A DNA stretch of 5,942 bases from an uncultured Eubacteriales bacterium (GTDB lineage Bacteria > Bacillota > Clostridia > Peptostreptococcales > Anaerovoracaceae), in contig CADBRY010000118.1 of assembly GCA_902797195.1 (NCBI GenBank), positions 1 to 5,942 of the forward strand. Direction: 5' to 3'. Below, piece after piece: positions 1 to 5,942 of this stretch. Position 1 is the stretch's first letter. The number at the start of each line of letters is the position of its first letter. Under the pieces are notes generated by a model. That model searched no databases and was not told the DNA's origin. It was given only the letters and a program-made list of their open reading frames with translations. The translations under genes and the position numbers were made by a program.

Positions 1-738
1 AGCGGCAGCCGCATAGTTATAGAGGAATTTCTCACGGGACCTGAAGTCTCGGTCCTCTCATTCACAGATGGAAAAACCATCGTGCCCATGTTGTCATCCC
101 AGGATCACAAGAGGGCCCTGGACGGGGACAAAGGTCTGAACACCGGAGGAATGGGCGTTGTGGCGCCGAATCCATATTACACCGAGGAAGTGGCCGCAAG
201 GTGCATGGAGGAGATCTTCCTTCCAACGATAAAAGCCATGAACGACGAAGGCAGAACATTCAAAGGATGCCTGTATTTCGGCCTTATGATAACGGATGAG
301 GGACCCAAGGTGATCGAGTACAACTGCAGATTTGGAGATCCGGAGACCCAGGCTGTATTGCCTTTGCTCGAAAGCGATCTACTCACAGTGATGCAGGCGG
401 TAACCGACGGAAGACTTGAGGAAGTGGAAGTGAAATTCGCGGATAAAAGCTCATGCTGTGTGGTGATGGCCTCAGGCGGCTACCCCCAAAGCTATGAGAA
501 GGGGCATGAGATCCTCATGGGTGAGCTGGATGAAGATGTTGACGTGTTCGTCGCCGGCGCAAAGCTTCAGGACGAGGTGCTGAAGACCAGCGGCGGAAGA
601 GTCCTTGGGGTCACGGCGGTTGCCGAAGATCTTGGAAAGGCAATAGAACTGGCCTATTCAAACGTAGAGAAAATAAGCTTCGAGAAAGCATATTACAGAA
701 AAGATATCGGTCAGAGAGCCCTGGCCTGCAGCAGATAA
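1..738 (+). CDS. purD: Phosphoribosylamine--glycine ligase (GAR synthetase), C-terminal part
   Basis: This enzyme joins 5-phosphoribosylamine and glycine using ATP to give GAR, the second step of de novo purine synthesis, in the cytoplasm. The reading frame is open from the first base, so the gene starts upstream; 245 residues are visible out of a usual 420-430, and roughly the N-terminal 180 are missing. Visible parts are the ATP-grasp region (IEEFLTGPEVSV from about position 22, then DHKRALDGDKGLNTGGMG at 106-159), the PurD signature RFGDPETQ at 328-351 preceded by the Glu and Asn expected to hold magnesium, and the C-terminal domain with SGGRVLGVTA at 589-618. The end, RKDIGQRAL, is typical of the family. 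One oddity is FVAGA (positions 547-561) where most PurD proteins have FHAGT. The gene lies 15 bases upstream of purL and is almost certainly co-transcribed with it. Identification is secure; the start cannot be seen. Confidence 0.97.
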   Translation, partial: SGSRIVIEEFLTGPEVSVLSFTDGKTIVPMLSSQDHKRALDGDKGLNTGGMGVVAPNPYYTEEVAARCMEEIFLPTIKAMNDEGRTFKGCLYFGLMITDEGPKVIEYNCRFGDPETQAVLPLLESDLLTVMQAVTDGRLEEVEVKFADKSSCCVVMASGGYPQSYEKGHEILMGELDEDVDVFVAGAKLQDEVLKTSGGRVLGVTAVAEDLGKAIELAYSNVEKISFEKAYYRKDIGQRALACSR

Positions 739-740
739 TA

Positions 741-747
741 AAAGGAG
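741..747 (+). promoter_or_regulatory. Ribosome binding site of purL
   Basis: AAAGGAG lies six bases before the ATG at 754. It fixes the purL start and sits right after the purD stop codon, so the two genes need no promoter between them. Confidence 0.85.
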
Positions 748-753
748 ATACTC

Positions 754-3700
754 ATGGTTTTCAGAGTTTTTGTAGAGAAAAAAGAATCAGCTTCCGGTGA
801 GGCGAAGGCGCTGCTTTCAGAACTTAAGACCTTTTCCGGCATAACAGGGCTGGAGCAGGTGAGGATACTGAATCGTTACGACGTGGAAGGAGTCACCCCG
901 GAGCTTTTCGAGGAGAGCATAGGAAACGTGTTTTCAGAGCCTCAGCTTGATAAGGTGTACAGGACCTTTGAAGAAGCCCAGCTCAACGGATGGTATGTTT
1001 TCGCGGTGGAAGCCCAGCCGGGACAGTTCGACCAGAGAGCGGACTCTGCGGCACAGTGCATACAGATCATCTCACGCCTTGAAAGACCTGTGGTTGCATA
1101 TGCGAAGGTGATCGCCCTTAAGGGAAAACTCAGCGAACAGGACATAGAAGCTGTCAAGAACAGCGTGATCAATCCGGTGGAGACCAGGCTGGCACAGATG
1201 GAGATCCCTGAAACTCTGAGAGTGGTCTACGAGGATCCTGCGGATGTGGCTGTAATAGAAACCTTCAACGACATGGACGGGGAAGGCCTTCGCATGCTCA
1301 TCGGTGAGATGGGGCTTGCCATGGACGAAGGAGATATTAAGGTATGTCAGGACTACTTCAAAAAAGAGGGCAGAGCACCCAGTGTAACCGAGATAAGGAT
1401 GATCGATACCTACTGGTCCGACCACTGCAGACATACCACATTCAATACCATAATAGACAAGGTGAGTTTTGAAGATGAAACTCTGGAAAAAGCTTACGAG
1501 GAATACCTGGAAATAAGAAAGAGCCTGAACAGGACCAAGCCTGTCACTCTTATGGATATAGGGACCATAGCTGCCAAAGCTCTGAAGGCTCAGGGCAGGC
1601 TGGATGGACTTGACGAATCGGAAGAGATCAACGCATGCACGGTGAAGATAAAGGCGAAGATCGACGGAAAGGATGAGGACTGGCTCCTGCTGTTCAAGAA
1701 CGAGACCCATAATCATCCTACTGAGATCGAGCCCTTCGGCGGAGCGGCGACCTGCATAGGAGGAGCTATCAGAGATCCCCTTTCGGGAAGAGCCTATGTG
1801 TACTCCGCCATGAGGATCACAGGTGCAGCCGATCCCCTGAAACCCATAGATGAGACTCTGGAAGGAAAACTTCCCCAGAGAAAGATAGTAACCGCCGCAG
1901 CCGACGGATACTCCTCATACGGAAACCAGATCGGCGTCACAACAGGGCTGGTGGAGGAGATCTACCACGAAGGCTATGCGGCGAAGCATATGGAACTGGG
2001 CGCCGTCATAGGTGCGGCTCCCGCTGAGAACGTAGTTCGCATGAAGCCTCAGCCGGGAGACCTTGTCATTCTTCTCGGCGGAAGAACGGGAAGAGACGGC
2101 TGCGGAGGAGCAACAGGGTCTTCAAAGTCCCACGATGTATCTTCCCTTGAAAGTTGCGGAGCCGAAGTCCAGAAAGGCAACGCCCCCGAGGAGAGAAAGC
2201 TCCAGAGGCTTTTCAGAAACGGGAAAGCTTCAAGGATGATAAAGAGATGCAACGACTTCGGAGCGGGAGGAGTCTCCGTCGCCATTGGCGAGCTTGCAGA
2301 GGGTCTTGACATCAACCTTGATGTTGTGCCGAAAAAATACGATGGTCTTGATGGAACGGAACTGGCCATAAGCGAGTCACAGGAAAGAATGGCTGTGGTG
2401 ATCGCAGAGGAAGACAGAGAAGCCTTCTTCAGTCTTGCCGCGGAGGAAAATCTGGAGGCAACAGTTGTCGCCGTCGTGACTGAAGAACCCCGTCTTGTGA
2501 TGCACTGGAGAGGCAAAACCATAGTGGATATTTCAAGAGAATTCCTTGATTCAAACGGTGCGGAAAAACACATAGAGATAAAGACGGGCAAAGCGGAAAT
2601 GCCCGAAGCTCAAATAACAGGCACATTTACCGAGAACATGAAGGAAGTTGCGGGAAGCCTGAGGACATGTTCCAGACAGGGACTTTCGGAGAAATTCGAC
2701 TCCACCATAGGTGCGGGAACGGTGCTCATGCCCTTTGGCGGCATATTCCAGAAAACGCCTCCTCAGGTAATGGCTCAGAAGATCTCAGTGGAAAAGAGCA
2801 CATCCTCCACGGTATCTCTCATGGCTTACGGTTTTGATCCATATATATCAGAGGCCAGCCCCTATCACGGGGCATATCTCGCCGTGGTGGATTCCATATG
2901 TAAGCTCATTGCGGCAGGTGCAGGACGAGAAGCCATATACCTTAGCTTCCAGGAATACTTCGAAAAACTGGAAAAAGACAGTGAAAGATGGGGAAAACCT
3001 GCGGCGGCACTTCTCGGCGCCCTCAAGGCACAGATGGGGCTTGGAGCGGCCGCAATCGGAGGCAAGGATTCCATGAGCGGTTCCTTCGAGGATATCCATG
3101 TTCCTCCCACATTGGTCTCCTTTGCGGTGACCACGGAGGAAGCTGAGAATATACTGTCCCCCGAGTTCAAGAAAGCAGGGCACGAGATCTACCTTCTGGA
3201 GCCCGAAACAGAGGGCGACGGACTTCCCACTGCAGAGTCCCTTCTCAAGAATTTTGATATCATAAAAGACCTTAACGATAAGGGAATAATATGCTCTGTA
3301 TACACCCCGGGTCCGGGAGGCATCGGCGAGGCTGTAATGAAGATGAGCCTTGGTAACAAAGTGGGCGTTGCCTTTACAGATGAGCTTGATGTACAGAGGA
3401 TTTTCCGGTGCAAATACGGATCCTTCATCATTGAGGCGGCCAAGGAAATGCCCGAGATCGAAGGCTTAAGGCTTATTGGACGCACGACGGACGAGCCGGC
3501 CATATCCTATGGGGGAGAGGCCATAGAACTTGAGGAACTTGAGAAGATCTATGAGGGTACTCTGGAAGGGGTATACCCCATGAACATAGAGTCGGACAAG
3601 TCCCAGATCCTGAGGATCACCTGCGACAGGAAGGACGGAGCTGCCAAGGGACCTGTGGTTAAGACCGCAAGACCTCGTGTAATAATCCCCGCATTCCCCG

Positions 3701-4467
3701 GAACCAACTGCGAGTACGATTCCGCAAGAGCCTTTGAAAGAGCGGGAGCCGAGGCGCAGATCATGGTCATAAGGAATCTGACCGCCGAGGATATCGACAG
3801 GTCCGTTGAGGAATTTGCAAAGGCAATGGATCAGGCTCAGATGTTCTTCATTCCCGGTGGATTCTCAGGAGGAGATGAGCCTGACGGTTCCGGTAAATTC
3901 ATCACAGCGTTCTTCAGAAATCCGGCGGTAAAAGAATCTGTAGAGAGACTCCTGGATGAAAGGGGAGGACTTGCCGCAGGTATATGCAACGGATTCCAGG
4001 CCCTTATAAAGCTGGGACTGATCCCCTTTGGAAAGATCGTGGACACGGATGAAAACTGCCCCACACTCACTTTTAATGAGATCGGACGGCATCAGTCAAA
4101 GATGGTGAGGATAAGGGTGGCTTCGAACCTGAGCCCATGGCTTGCCAATACACGCCCGGGAGATATATTCACCGTCCCTGTATCCCACGGTGAAGGAAGG
4201 CTGATCGCTCCCGACGCGGTGCTTTCGGAGCTTGCGGACAAGGGGCAGGTGGCTACACAGTATGTGGATTTCCAGGGCAATCCCACAAGGGATATCAAAT
4301 ACAATCCCAACGGATCCATGCTCGCCATCGAGGGGATGACATCTCCCGATGGAAGAGTCTTCGGCAAAATGGGACATGCGGAGAGAACAGGAAAGTACCT
4401 CTACAAGAATGTCCCCGGTGAATACGACATGAAGATGTTTGAATCGGCGGTGGAGTATTTCAGATAG
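754..4467 (+). CDS. purL: Phosphoribosylformylglycinamidine synthase, single-chain form with glutaminase domain
   Basis: This enzyme converts FGAR to FGAM using ATP and glutamine, the fourth step of IMP synthesis, in the cytoplasm. The 1237 residues are full length for the large single-chain family, so no separate PurQ or PurS partner is expected. An N-terminal PurS-like region (about 1-160) opens with MVFRVFVEKK, which supports the chosen start. A linker follows with TYWSDHCRHTTF at 219-230. The first AIRS-like half carries NETHNHPTEIEPFGGAAT (316-333), the glycine-rich GGRTGRDGCGGATGSS (442-457) and NDFGAGGVSVA (500-510). The second half carries IGGKDSMSGSF (768-778). The glutaminase domain (about 975-1237) has PAFPGTNCEYD (979-989), IPGGFSGGDE (1033-1042), the nucleophile Cys1078 in GICNGFQA, and His1208 and Glu1210 in GHAER completing the triad. 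All expected active-site motifs are intact. Sequence features such as ETHNHPTEIEPFGGA fit the clostridial/streptococcal type rather than the proteobacterial one. It appears to be the last gene of the pur operon. Confidence 0.98.
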   Translation: MVFRVFVEKKESASGEAKALLSELKTFSGITGLEQVRILNRYDVEGVTPELFEESIGNVFSEPQLDKVYRTFEEAQLNGWYVFAVEAQPGQFDQRADSAAQCIQIISRLERPVVAYAKVIALKGKLSEQDIEAVKNSVINPVETRLAQMEIPETLRVVYEDPADVAVIETFNDMDGEGLRMLIGEMGLAMDEGDIKVCQDYFKKEGRAPSVTEIRMIDTYWSDHCRHTTFNTIIDKVSFEDETLEKAYEEYLEIRKSLNRTKPVTLMDIGTIAAKALKAQGRLDGLDESEEINACTVKIKAKIDGKDEDWLLLFKNETHNHPTEIEPFGGAATCIGGAIRDPLSGRAYVYSAMRITGAADPLKPIDETLEGKLPQRKIVTAAADGYSSYGNQIGVTTGLVEEIYHEGYAAKHMELGAVIGAAPAENVVRMKPQPGDLVILLGGRTGRDGCGGATGSSKSHDVSSLESCGAEVQKGNAPEERKLQRLFRNGKASRMIKRCNDFGAGGVSVAIGELAEGLDINLDVVPKKYDGLDGTELAISESQERMAVVIAEEDREAFFSLAAEENLEATVVAVVTEEPRLVMHWRGKTIVDISREFLDSNGAEKHIEIKTGKAEMPEAQITGTFTENMKEVAGSLRTCSRQGLSEKFDSTIGAGTVLMPFGGIFQKTPPQVMAQKISVEKSTSSTVSLMAYGFDPYISEASPYHGAYLAVVDSICKLIAAGAGREAIYLSFQEYFEKLEKDSERWGKPAAALLGALKAQMGLGAAAIGGKDSMSGSFEDIHVPPTLVSFAVTTEEAENILSPEFKKAGHEIYLLEPETEGDGLPTAESLLKNFDIIKDLNDKGIICSVYTPGPGGIGEAVMKMSLGNKVGVAFTDELDVQRIFRCKYGSFIIEAAKEMPEIEGLRLIGRTTDEPAISYGGEAIELEELEKIYEGTLEGVYPMNIESDKSQILRITCDRKDGAAKGPVVKTARPRVIIPAFPGTNCEYDSARAFERAGAEAQIMVIRNLTAEDIDRSVEEFAKAMDQAQMFFIPGGFSGGDEPDGSGKFITAFFRNPAVKESVERLLDERGGLAAGICNGFQALIKLGLIPFGKIVDTDENCPTLTFNEIGRHQSKMVRIRVASNLSPWLANTRPGDIFTVPVSHGEGRLIAPDAVLSELADKGQVATQYVDFQGNPTRDIKYNPNGSMLAIEGMTSPDGRVFGKMGHAERTGKYLYKNVPGEYDMKMFESAVEYFR

Positions 4468-4510
4468 GATGGCCTCTGAGATTCAGACAGGAAGTCTCTG
4501 AAATTGCCGC

Positions 4511-4539
4511 TTGAATCCCATGAGCATATGTGGTAAGAT
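4511..4539 (+). promoter_or_regulatory. Candidate promoter of rpsO (extended -10)
   Basis: TTGAAT at 4511-4516 (4 of 6 to TTGACA) and TAAGAT at 4534-4539 (4 of 6 to TATAAT) are exactly 17 bases apart, and a TG at 4531-4532 gives an extended -10. Transcription would start near 4546, leaving a leader of about 80 bases. A perfect dyad, GTGGTA-AGA-TACCAC at 4530-4544, overlaps the -10 and could bind a regulator or arise by chance. This is inferred by eye from the motif match and is unproven. Confidence 0.45.
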
Positions 4540-4553
4540 ACCACTTGCGAGTT

Positions 4554-4604
4554 TACCTGAAGCTGAGGTATCCGAAACTCCGACGGATAGCACGGCTGCA
4601 GGTG
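4554..4604 (+). promoter_or_regulatory. Long imperfect hairpin in the rpsO leader; possible S15 autoregulatory RNA
   Basis: The RNA can fold into one long hairpin. ACCTG (4555-4559) pairs with CAGGT (4599-4603), with a U-G pair outside it. AGCTG (4561-4565) pairs with CGGCT (4593-4597) through one U-G wobble. TATCCG (4569-4574) pairs with CGGATA (4584-4589), closing a nine-base loop. Single mismatches separate the first two helices, and a short A-A, G-C, G-G stretch separates the last two. It ends ten bases before the ribosome binding site. In many bacteria S15 represses its own mRNA by binding a leader structure, so that role is a reasonable inference. The fold does not clearly match any S15 leader type I can name. 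Confidence 0.45.
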
Positions 4605-4613
4605 TATAAGATC

Positions 4614-4621
4614 AAAGGAGG
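4614..4621 (+). promoter_or_regulatory. Ribosome binding site of rpsO
   Basis: AAAGGAGG is a near-perfect match to the 16S rRNA 3' end, six bases before the ATG at 4628. Such a strong site fits a highly expressed ribosomal protein gene. Confidence 0.88.
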
Positions 4622-4627
4622 AACAAA

Positions 4628-4894
4628 ATGATCACAGCAGAAAAGAAAGCAGAAATCATCAAAGAGTATCAGCTCAAGGAAGGGGACACAGGTTCTCCCG
4701 ATGTTCAGATCGCTATCCTTACCTACAGGATCAACGATCTCAATGAGCATTTGAAGGTCCACAAGAAAGATCACCACTCAAGAAGAGGTCTTCTGAAGAT
4801 GGTTGGACAGAGAAGAAATCTTCTCAACTATCTCAAGGAAAACGATCTTGAGAGATACAGAAGTCTGATCGCACGTCTGGGACTGAGAAAATAG
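4628..4894 (+). CDS. rpsO: 30S ribosomal protein S15
   Basis: S15 is an early-binding protein of the small ribosomal subunit. It recognises the three-way junction around helices 20-22 of 16S rRNA and helps form the platform and the bridge to 23S rRNA. The 88 residues match the usual length of 88-89. The family signature is clear: TGSPDVQIA at 21-29, then [19 protein letters not shown] at 38-56, including the conserved His41, Asp48 and Ser51 that contact rRNA, and QRRNLLNYL at 61-69. The protein is helical and basic with no truncation. A strong ribosome binding site fixes the start. It has its own candidate promoter and structured leader upstream and an intrinsic terminator downstream, so it looks monocistronic. 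In many bacteria pnp follows rpsO; here a deacetylase gene does. Identification is secure. Confidence 0.98.
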   Translation: MITAEKKAEIIKEYQLKEGDTGSPDVQIAILTYRINDLNEHLKVHKKDHHSRRGLLKMVGQRRNLLNYLKENDLERYRSLIARLGLRK

Positions 4895-4932
4895 TATATT
4901 GTCGATCCTGACGGCGATGCTTTAAGGATGTT

Positions 4933-4970
4933 GAGGGTGGGACATCGCTGTCCTGCCCTTTGTTGTTTTT
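4933..4970 (+). terminator. Intrinsic terminator after rpsO
   Basis: GGGTGGGACA (4935-4944) pairs with TGTCCTGCCC (4949-4958) over ten base pairs, two of them G-U wobbles, closing a TCGC tetraloop. A4934-T4959 and G4933-T4960 can extend the stem. The T-rich tract TTTGTTGTTTTT (4959-4970) follows at once. This is a textbook Rho-independent terminator on the + strand, 38 bases past the rpsO stop. No matching T-tract lies on the other side, so it should act in one direction only. Confidence 0.88.
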
Positions 4971-5009
4971 GACAGGCCCGTAAAGTGACATGACTTTGAA
5001 ACGGCACTC

Positions 5010-5013
5010 GGAG
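5010..5013 (+). promoter_or_regulatory. Ribosome binding site of the deacetylase gene
   Basis: GGAG, within CGGAGAG, lies eight bases before the ATG at 5022 and supports that start. It is weaker than the sites of purL and rpsO. Confidence 0.65.
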
Positions 5014-5021
5014 AGATATTT

Positions 5022-5942
5022 ATGAGCAGAAGAAAAAGAAGAAAAAAGAACAATCTTAAGAAGATCGTGATCGCACTTGCGGCAGCGGTTGTTGTGGTAG
5101 CCGCAGCCATTGGCATTTTTCAGTTCAAGTCGCCACTTCAAGCCCTGCTGACGCCGGGCAAGGTGGAAGGAGTCACGGCCAATGTGTGCTATTCTCAGGT
5201 TGGTCTTAAATGGGATGCCGCAAAAAAGGCCAAAGGATACAAGATCCTTGAGAGGACTGACGATGGAGATGAGACCCTTGGATATACCAATGGGGATACG
5301 AAATTCACCATCAAAGATTACGATAACGAAAAGGAACACGAATACATCGTAGAGGCGATCAGAAAGGATCCCTTCAATGATACGGAATATACCGGTGAGC
5401 CATCCGATCCCGTGGAAGCATATTACGACAAAAGCAAATATGCCCAGAAGGTGCCTGTGCTGGCTTATCACGCTGTTATATCATCCCAGGAAGAGGCCAA
5501 CAGCAGCCTTATCATAGTGGAATCTGCTTTTGACGAGCAGATGAAGTATCTCCATGACAATGGATATAAGACTCTTACTCTGGATGAGTTCCGTCAGTGG
5601 TATCTGGGAAAAAAGGAGCTGCCTAAAAAGGCTGTGCTCATAACCTTCGACGACGGAGACTACGGCGTATATCATTTCGCTTATCCCATCATCAAAAAAT
5701 ACGACCAGGCCGCCACCTCATTCATAATCGGACATCACGTGGGAGAGACCACCGATGATTATGTGGCGGATATTACTCAGAACCACTACATCGGATGGGA
5801 TGTGATACAGAAGGTCAGAAAAGAGTATCCTAAATTCGAATTCGAGAGCCACACCTACGATATGCACCAGAGAGTCAACGGCAAGGTCCCCGCAAAGGGA
5901 TTTACCTATGAGCAGATAGTGGAAGATACAAAGGCCAACGAT
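5022..5942 (+). CDS. Membrane-anchored polysaccharide deacetylase (NodB/CE4) with fibronectin-III-like domain, C-terminus cut off
   Basis: This is probably an extracytoplasmic enzyme removing acetyl groups from N-acetylglucosamine in peptidoglycan or an exopolysaccharide; the substrate cannot be told from sequence. The window ends after 307 residues with no stop codon. Residues 3-9 are all Arg or Lys, followed by a hydrophobic segment at about 15-33 (IVIALAAAVVVVAAAIGIF), a membrane anchor or uncleaved signal with the rest outside. Residues about 47-134 resemble a fibronectin type III domain: GLKWDAAKKAKGYKILER, a Thr/Phe-rich middle, then HEYIVEAIRKDPFNDTEYTG. The catalytic domain starts near VPVLAYH (144-150). 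It has motif 1, TFDDGD (208-213), with Asp210 the likely base and Asp211 a metal ligand, ATSFIIG (231-237), and GWD (258-260). Motif 2 is SHTYDMH with His277 and His282 as likely metal ligands. Their spacing of five is like PgaB/IcaB rather than the four of PgdA-type enzymes. The gene follows the rpsO terminator and so should have its own promoter, but no clear one was found. Family assignment is firm, the role is not. Confidence 0.9.
   Translation, partial: MSRRKRRKKNNLKKIVIALAAAVVVVAAAIGIFQFKSPLQALLTPGKVEGVTANVCYSQVGLKWDAAKKAKGYKILERTDDGDETLGYTNGDTKFTIKDYDNEKEHEYIVEAIRKDPFNDTEYTGEPSDPVEAYYDKSKYAQKVPVLAYHAVISSQEEANSSLIIVESAFDEQMKYLHDNGYKTLTLDEFRQWYLGKKELPKKAVLITFDDGDYGVYHFAYPIIKKYDQAATSFIIGHHVGETTDDYVADITQNHYIGWDVIQKVRKEYPKFEFESHTYDMHQRVNGKVPAKGFTYEQIVEDTKAND

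Noticed and set aside
1072..1716. A 214-codon open frame on the - strand inside purL
   Set aside because: It is antisense to conserved PurL motifs, whose constraint explains the sequence; no family features or ribosome binding site were seen.
2049..2591. A 180-codon open frame on the - strand inside purL, rich in Ser and Pro
   Set aside because: Low-complexity composition and overlap with the PurL catalytic core mark it as a shadow.
3285..3325. Possible break or frameshift in purL
   Set aside because: The frame is continuous from 754 to 4467, the length fits the family and all expected motifs occur in order.
4482..4502. TTCAGA/TCTGAA hairpin after purL as a terminator
   Set aside because: The stem is only six A/T-rich pairs with a nine-base loop and no T-tract follows.
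4546..4621. Riboswitch or T-box in front of rpsO
   Set aside because: No T-box sequence, purine-riboswitch core or other known riboswitch motif is recognisable in the leader.
4833..5471. A 212-codon open frame on the - strand with hydrophobic stretches, covering the rpsO end and the deacetylase start
   Set aside because: It lies antisense to two well-supported genes and a strong terminator, resembles no family, and its hydrophobic runs are explained by the complement of Asp/Glu/Lys-rich codons.

Overview
The window looks like ordinary chromosomal DNA from a Firmicute, most likely a member of the Clostridia. This is inferred from three things. PurL is the long single-chain form with the clostridial/streptococcal type of sequence. 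purL directly follows purD, a common clostridial pur gene order. The genes have strong AAGGAG-type ribosome binding sites and use many AGA/AGG (Arg) and ATA (Ile) codons. The genus cannot be fixed from sequence reading alone.

Layout, all genes on the + strand. Positions 1-738 hold the C-terminal 245 residues of PurD (GAR synthetase), whose start lies upstream of the window. After 15 bases comes purL (754-4467), a complete 1237-residue FGAM synthase carrying its own glutaminase domain. These two form the end of a purine biosynthesis operon and catalyse steps 2 and 4 of IMP synthesis. A 160-base gap (4468-4627) shows no clear terminator for purL. It does hold a candidate extended -10 promoter and a long imperfect hairpin just upstream of rpsO (4628-4894), which encodes ribosomal protein S15. 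A convincing intrinsic terminator follows at 4933-4970, so rpsO looks like a single-gene unit and is not followed here by pnp. The last gene (5022 to the window end) encodes a membrane-anchored or secreted protein with a fibronectin-III-like domain and a NodB-type (CE4) polysaccharide deacetylase domain. It is cut off by the window end.

The purine genes work together. rpsO and the deacetylase gene appear functionally unrelated to them and to each other. No mobile element, CRISPR array, tRNA or rRNA was seen, and there is no stretch over 300 bases without a gene. Nothing here convincingly indicates a new biological system. The most interesting items are the structured rpsO leader, a possible S15 autoregulatory RNA, and the domain make-up of the deacetylase.
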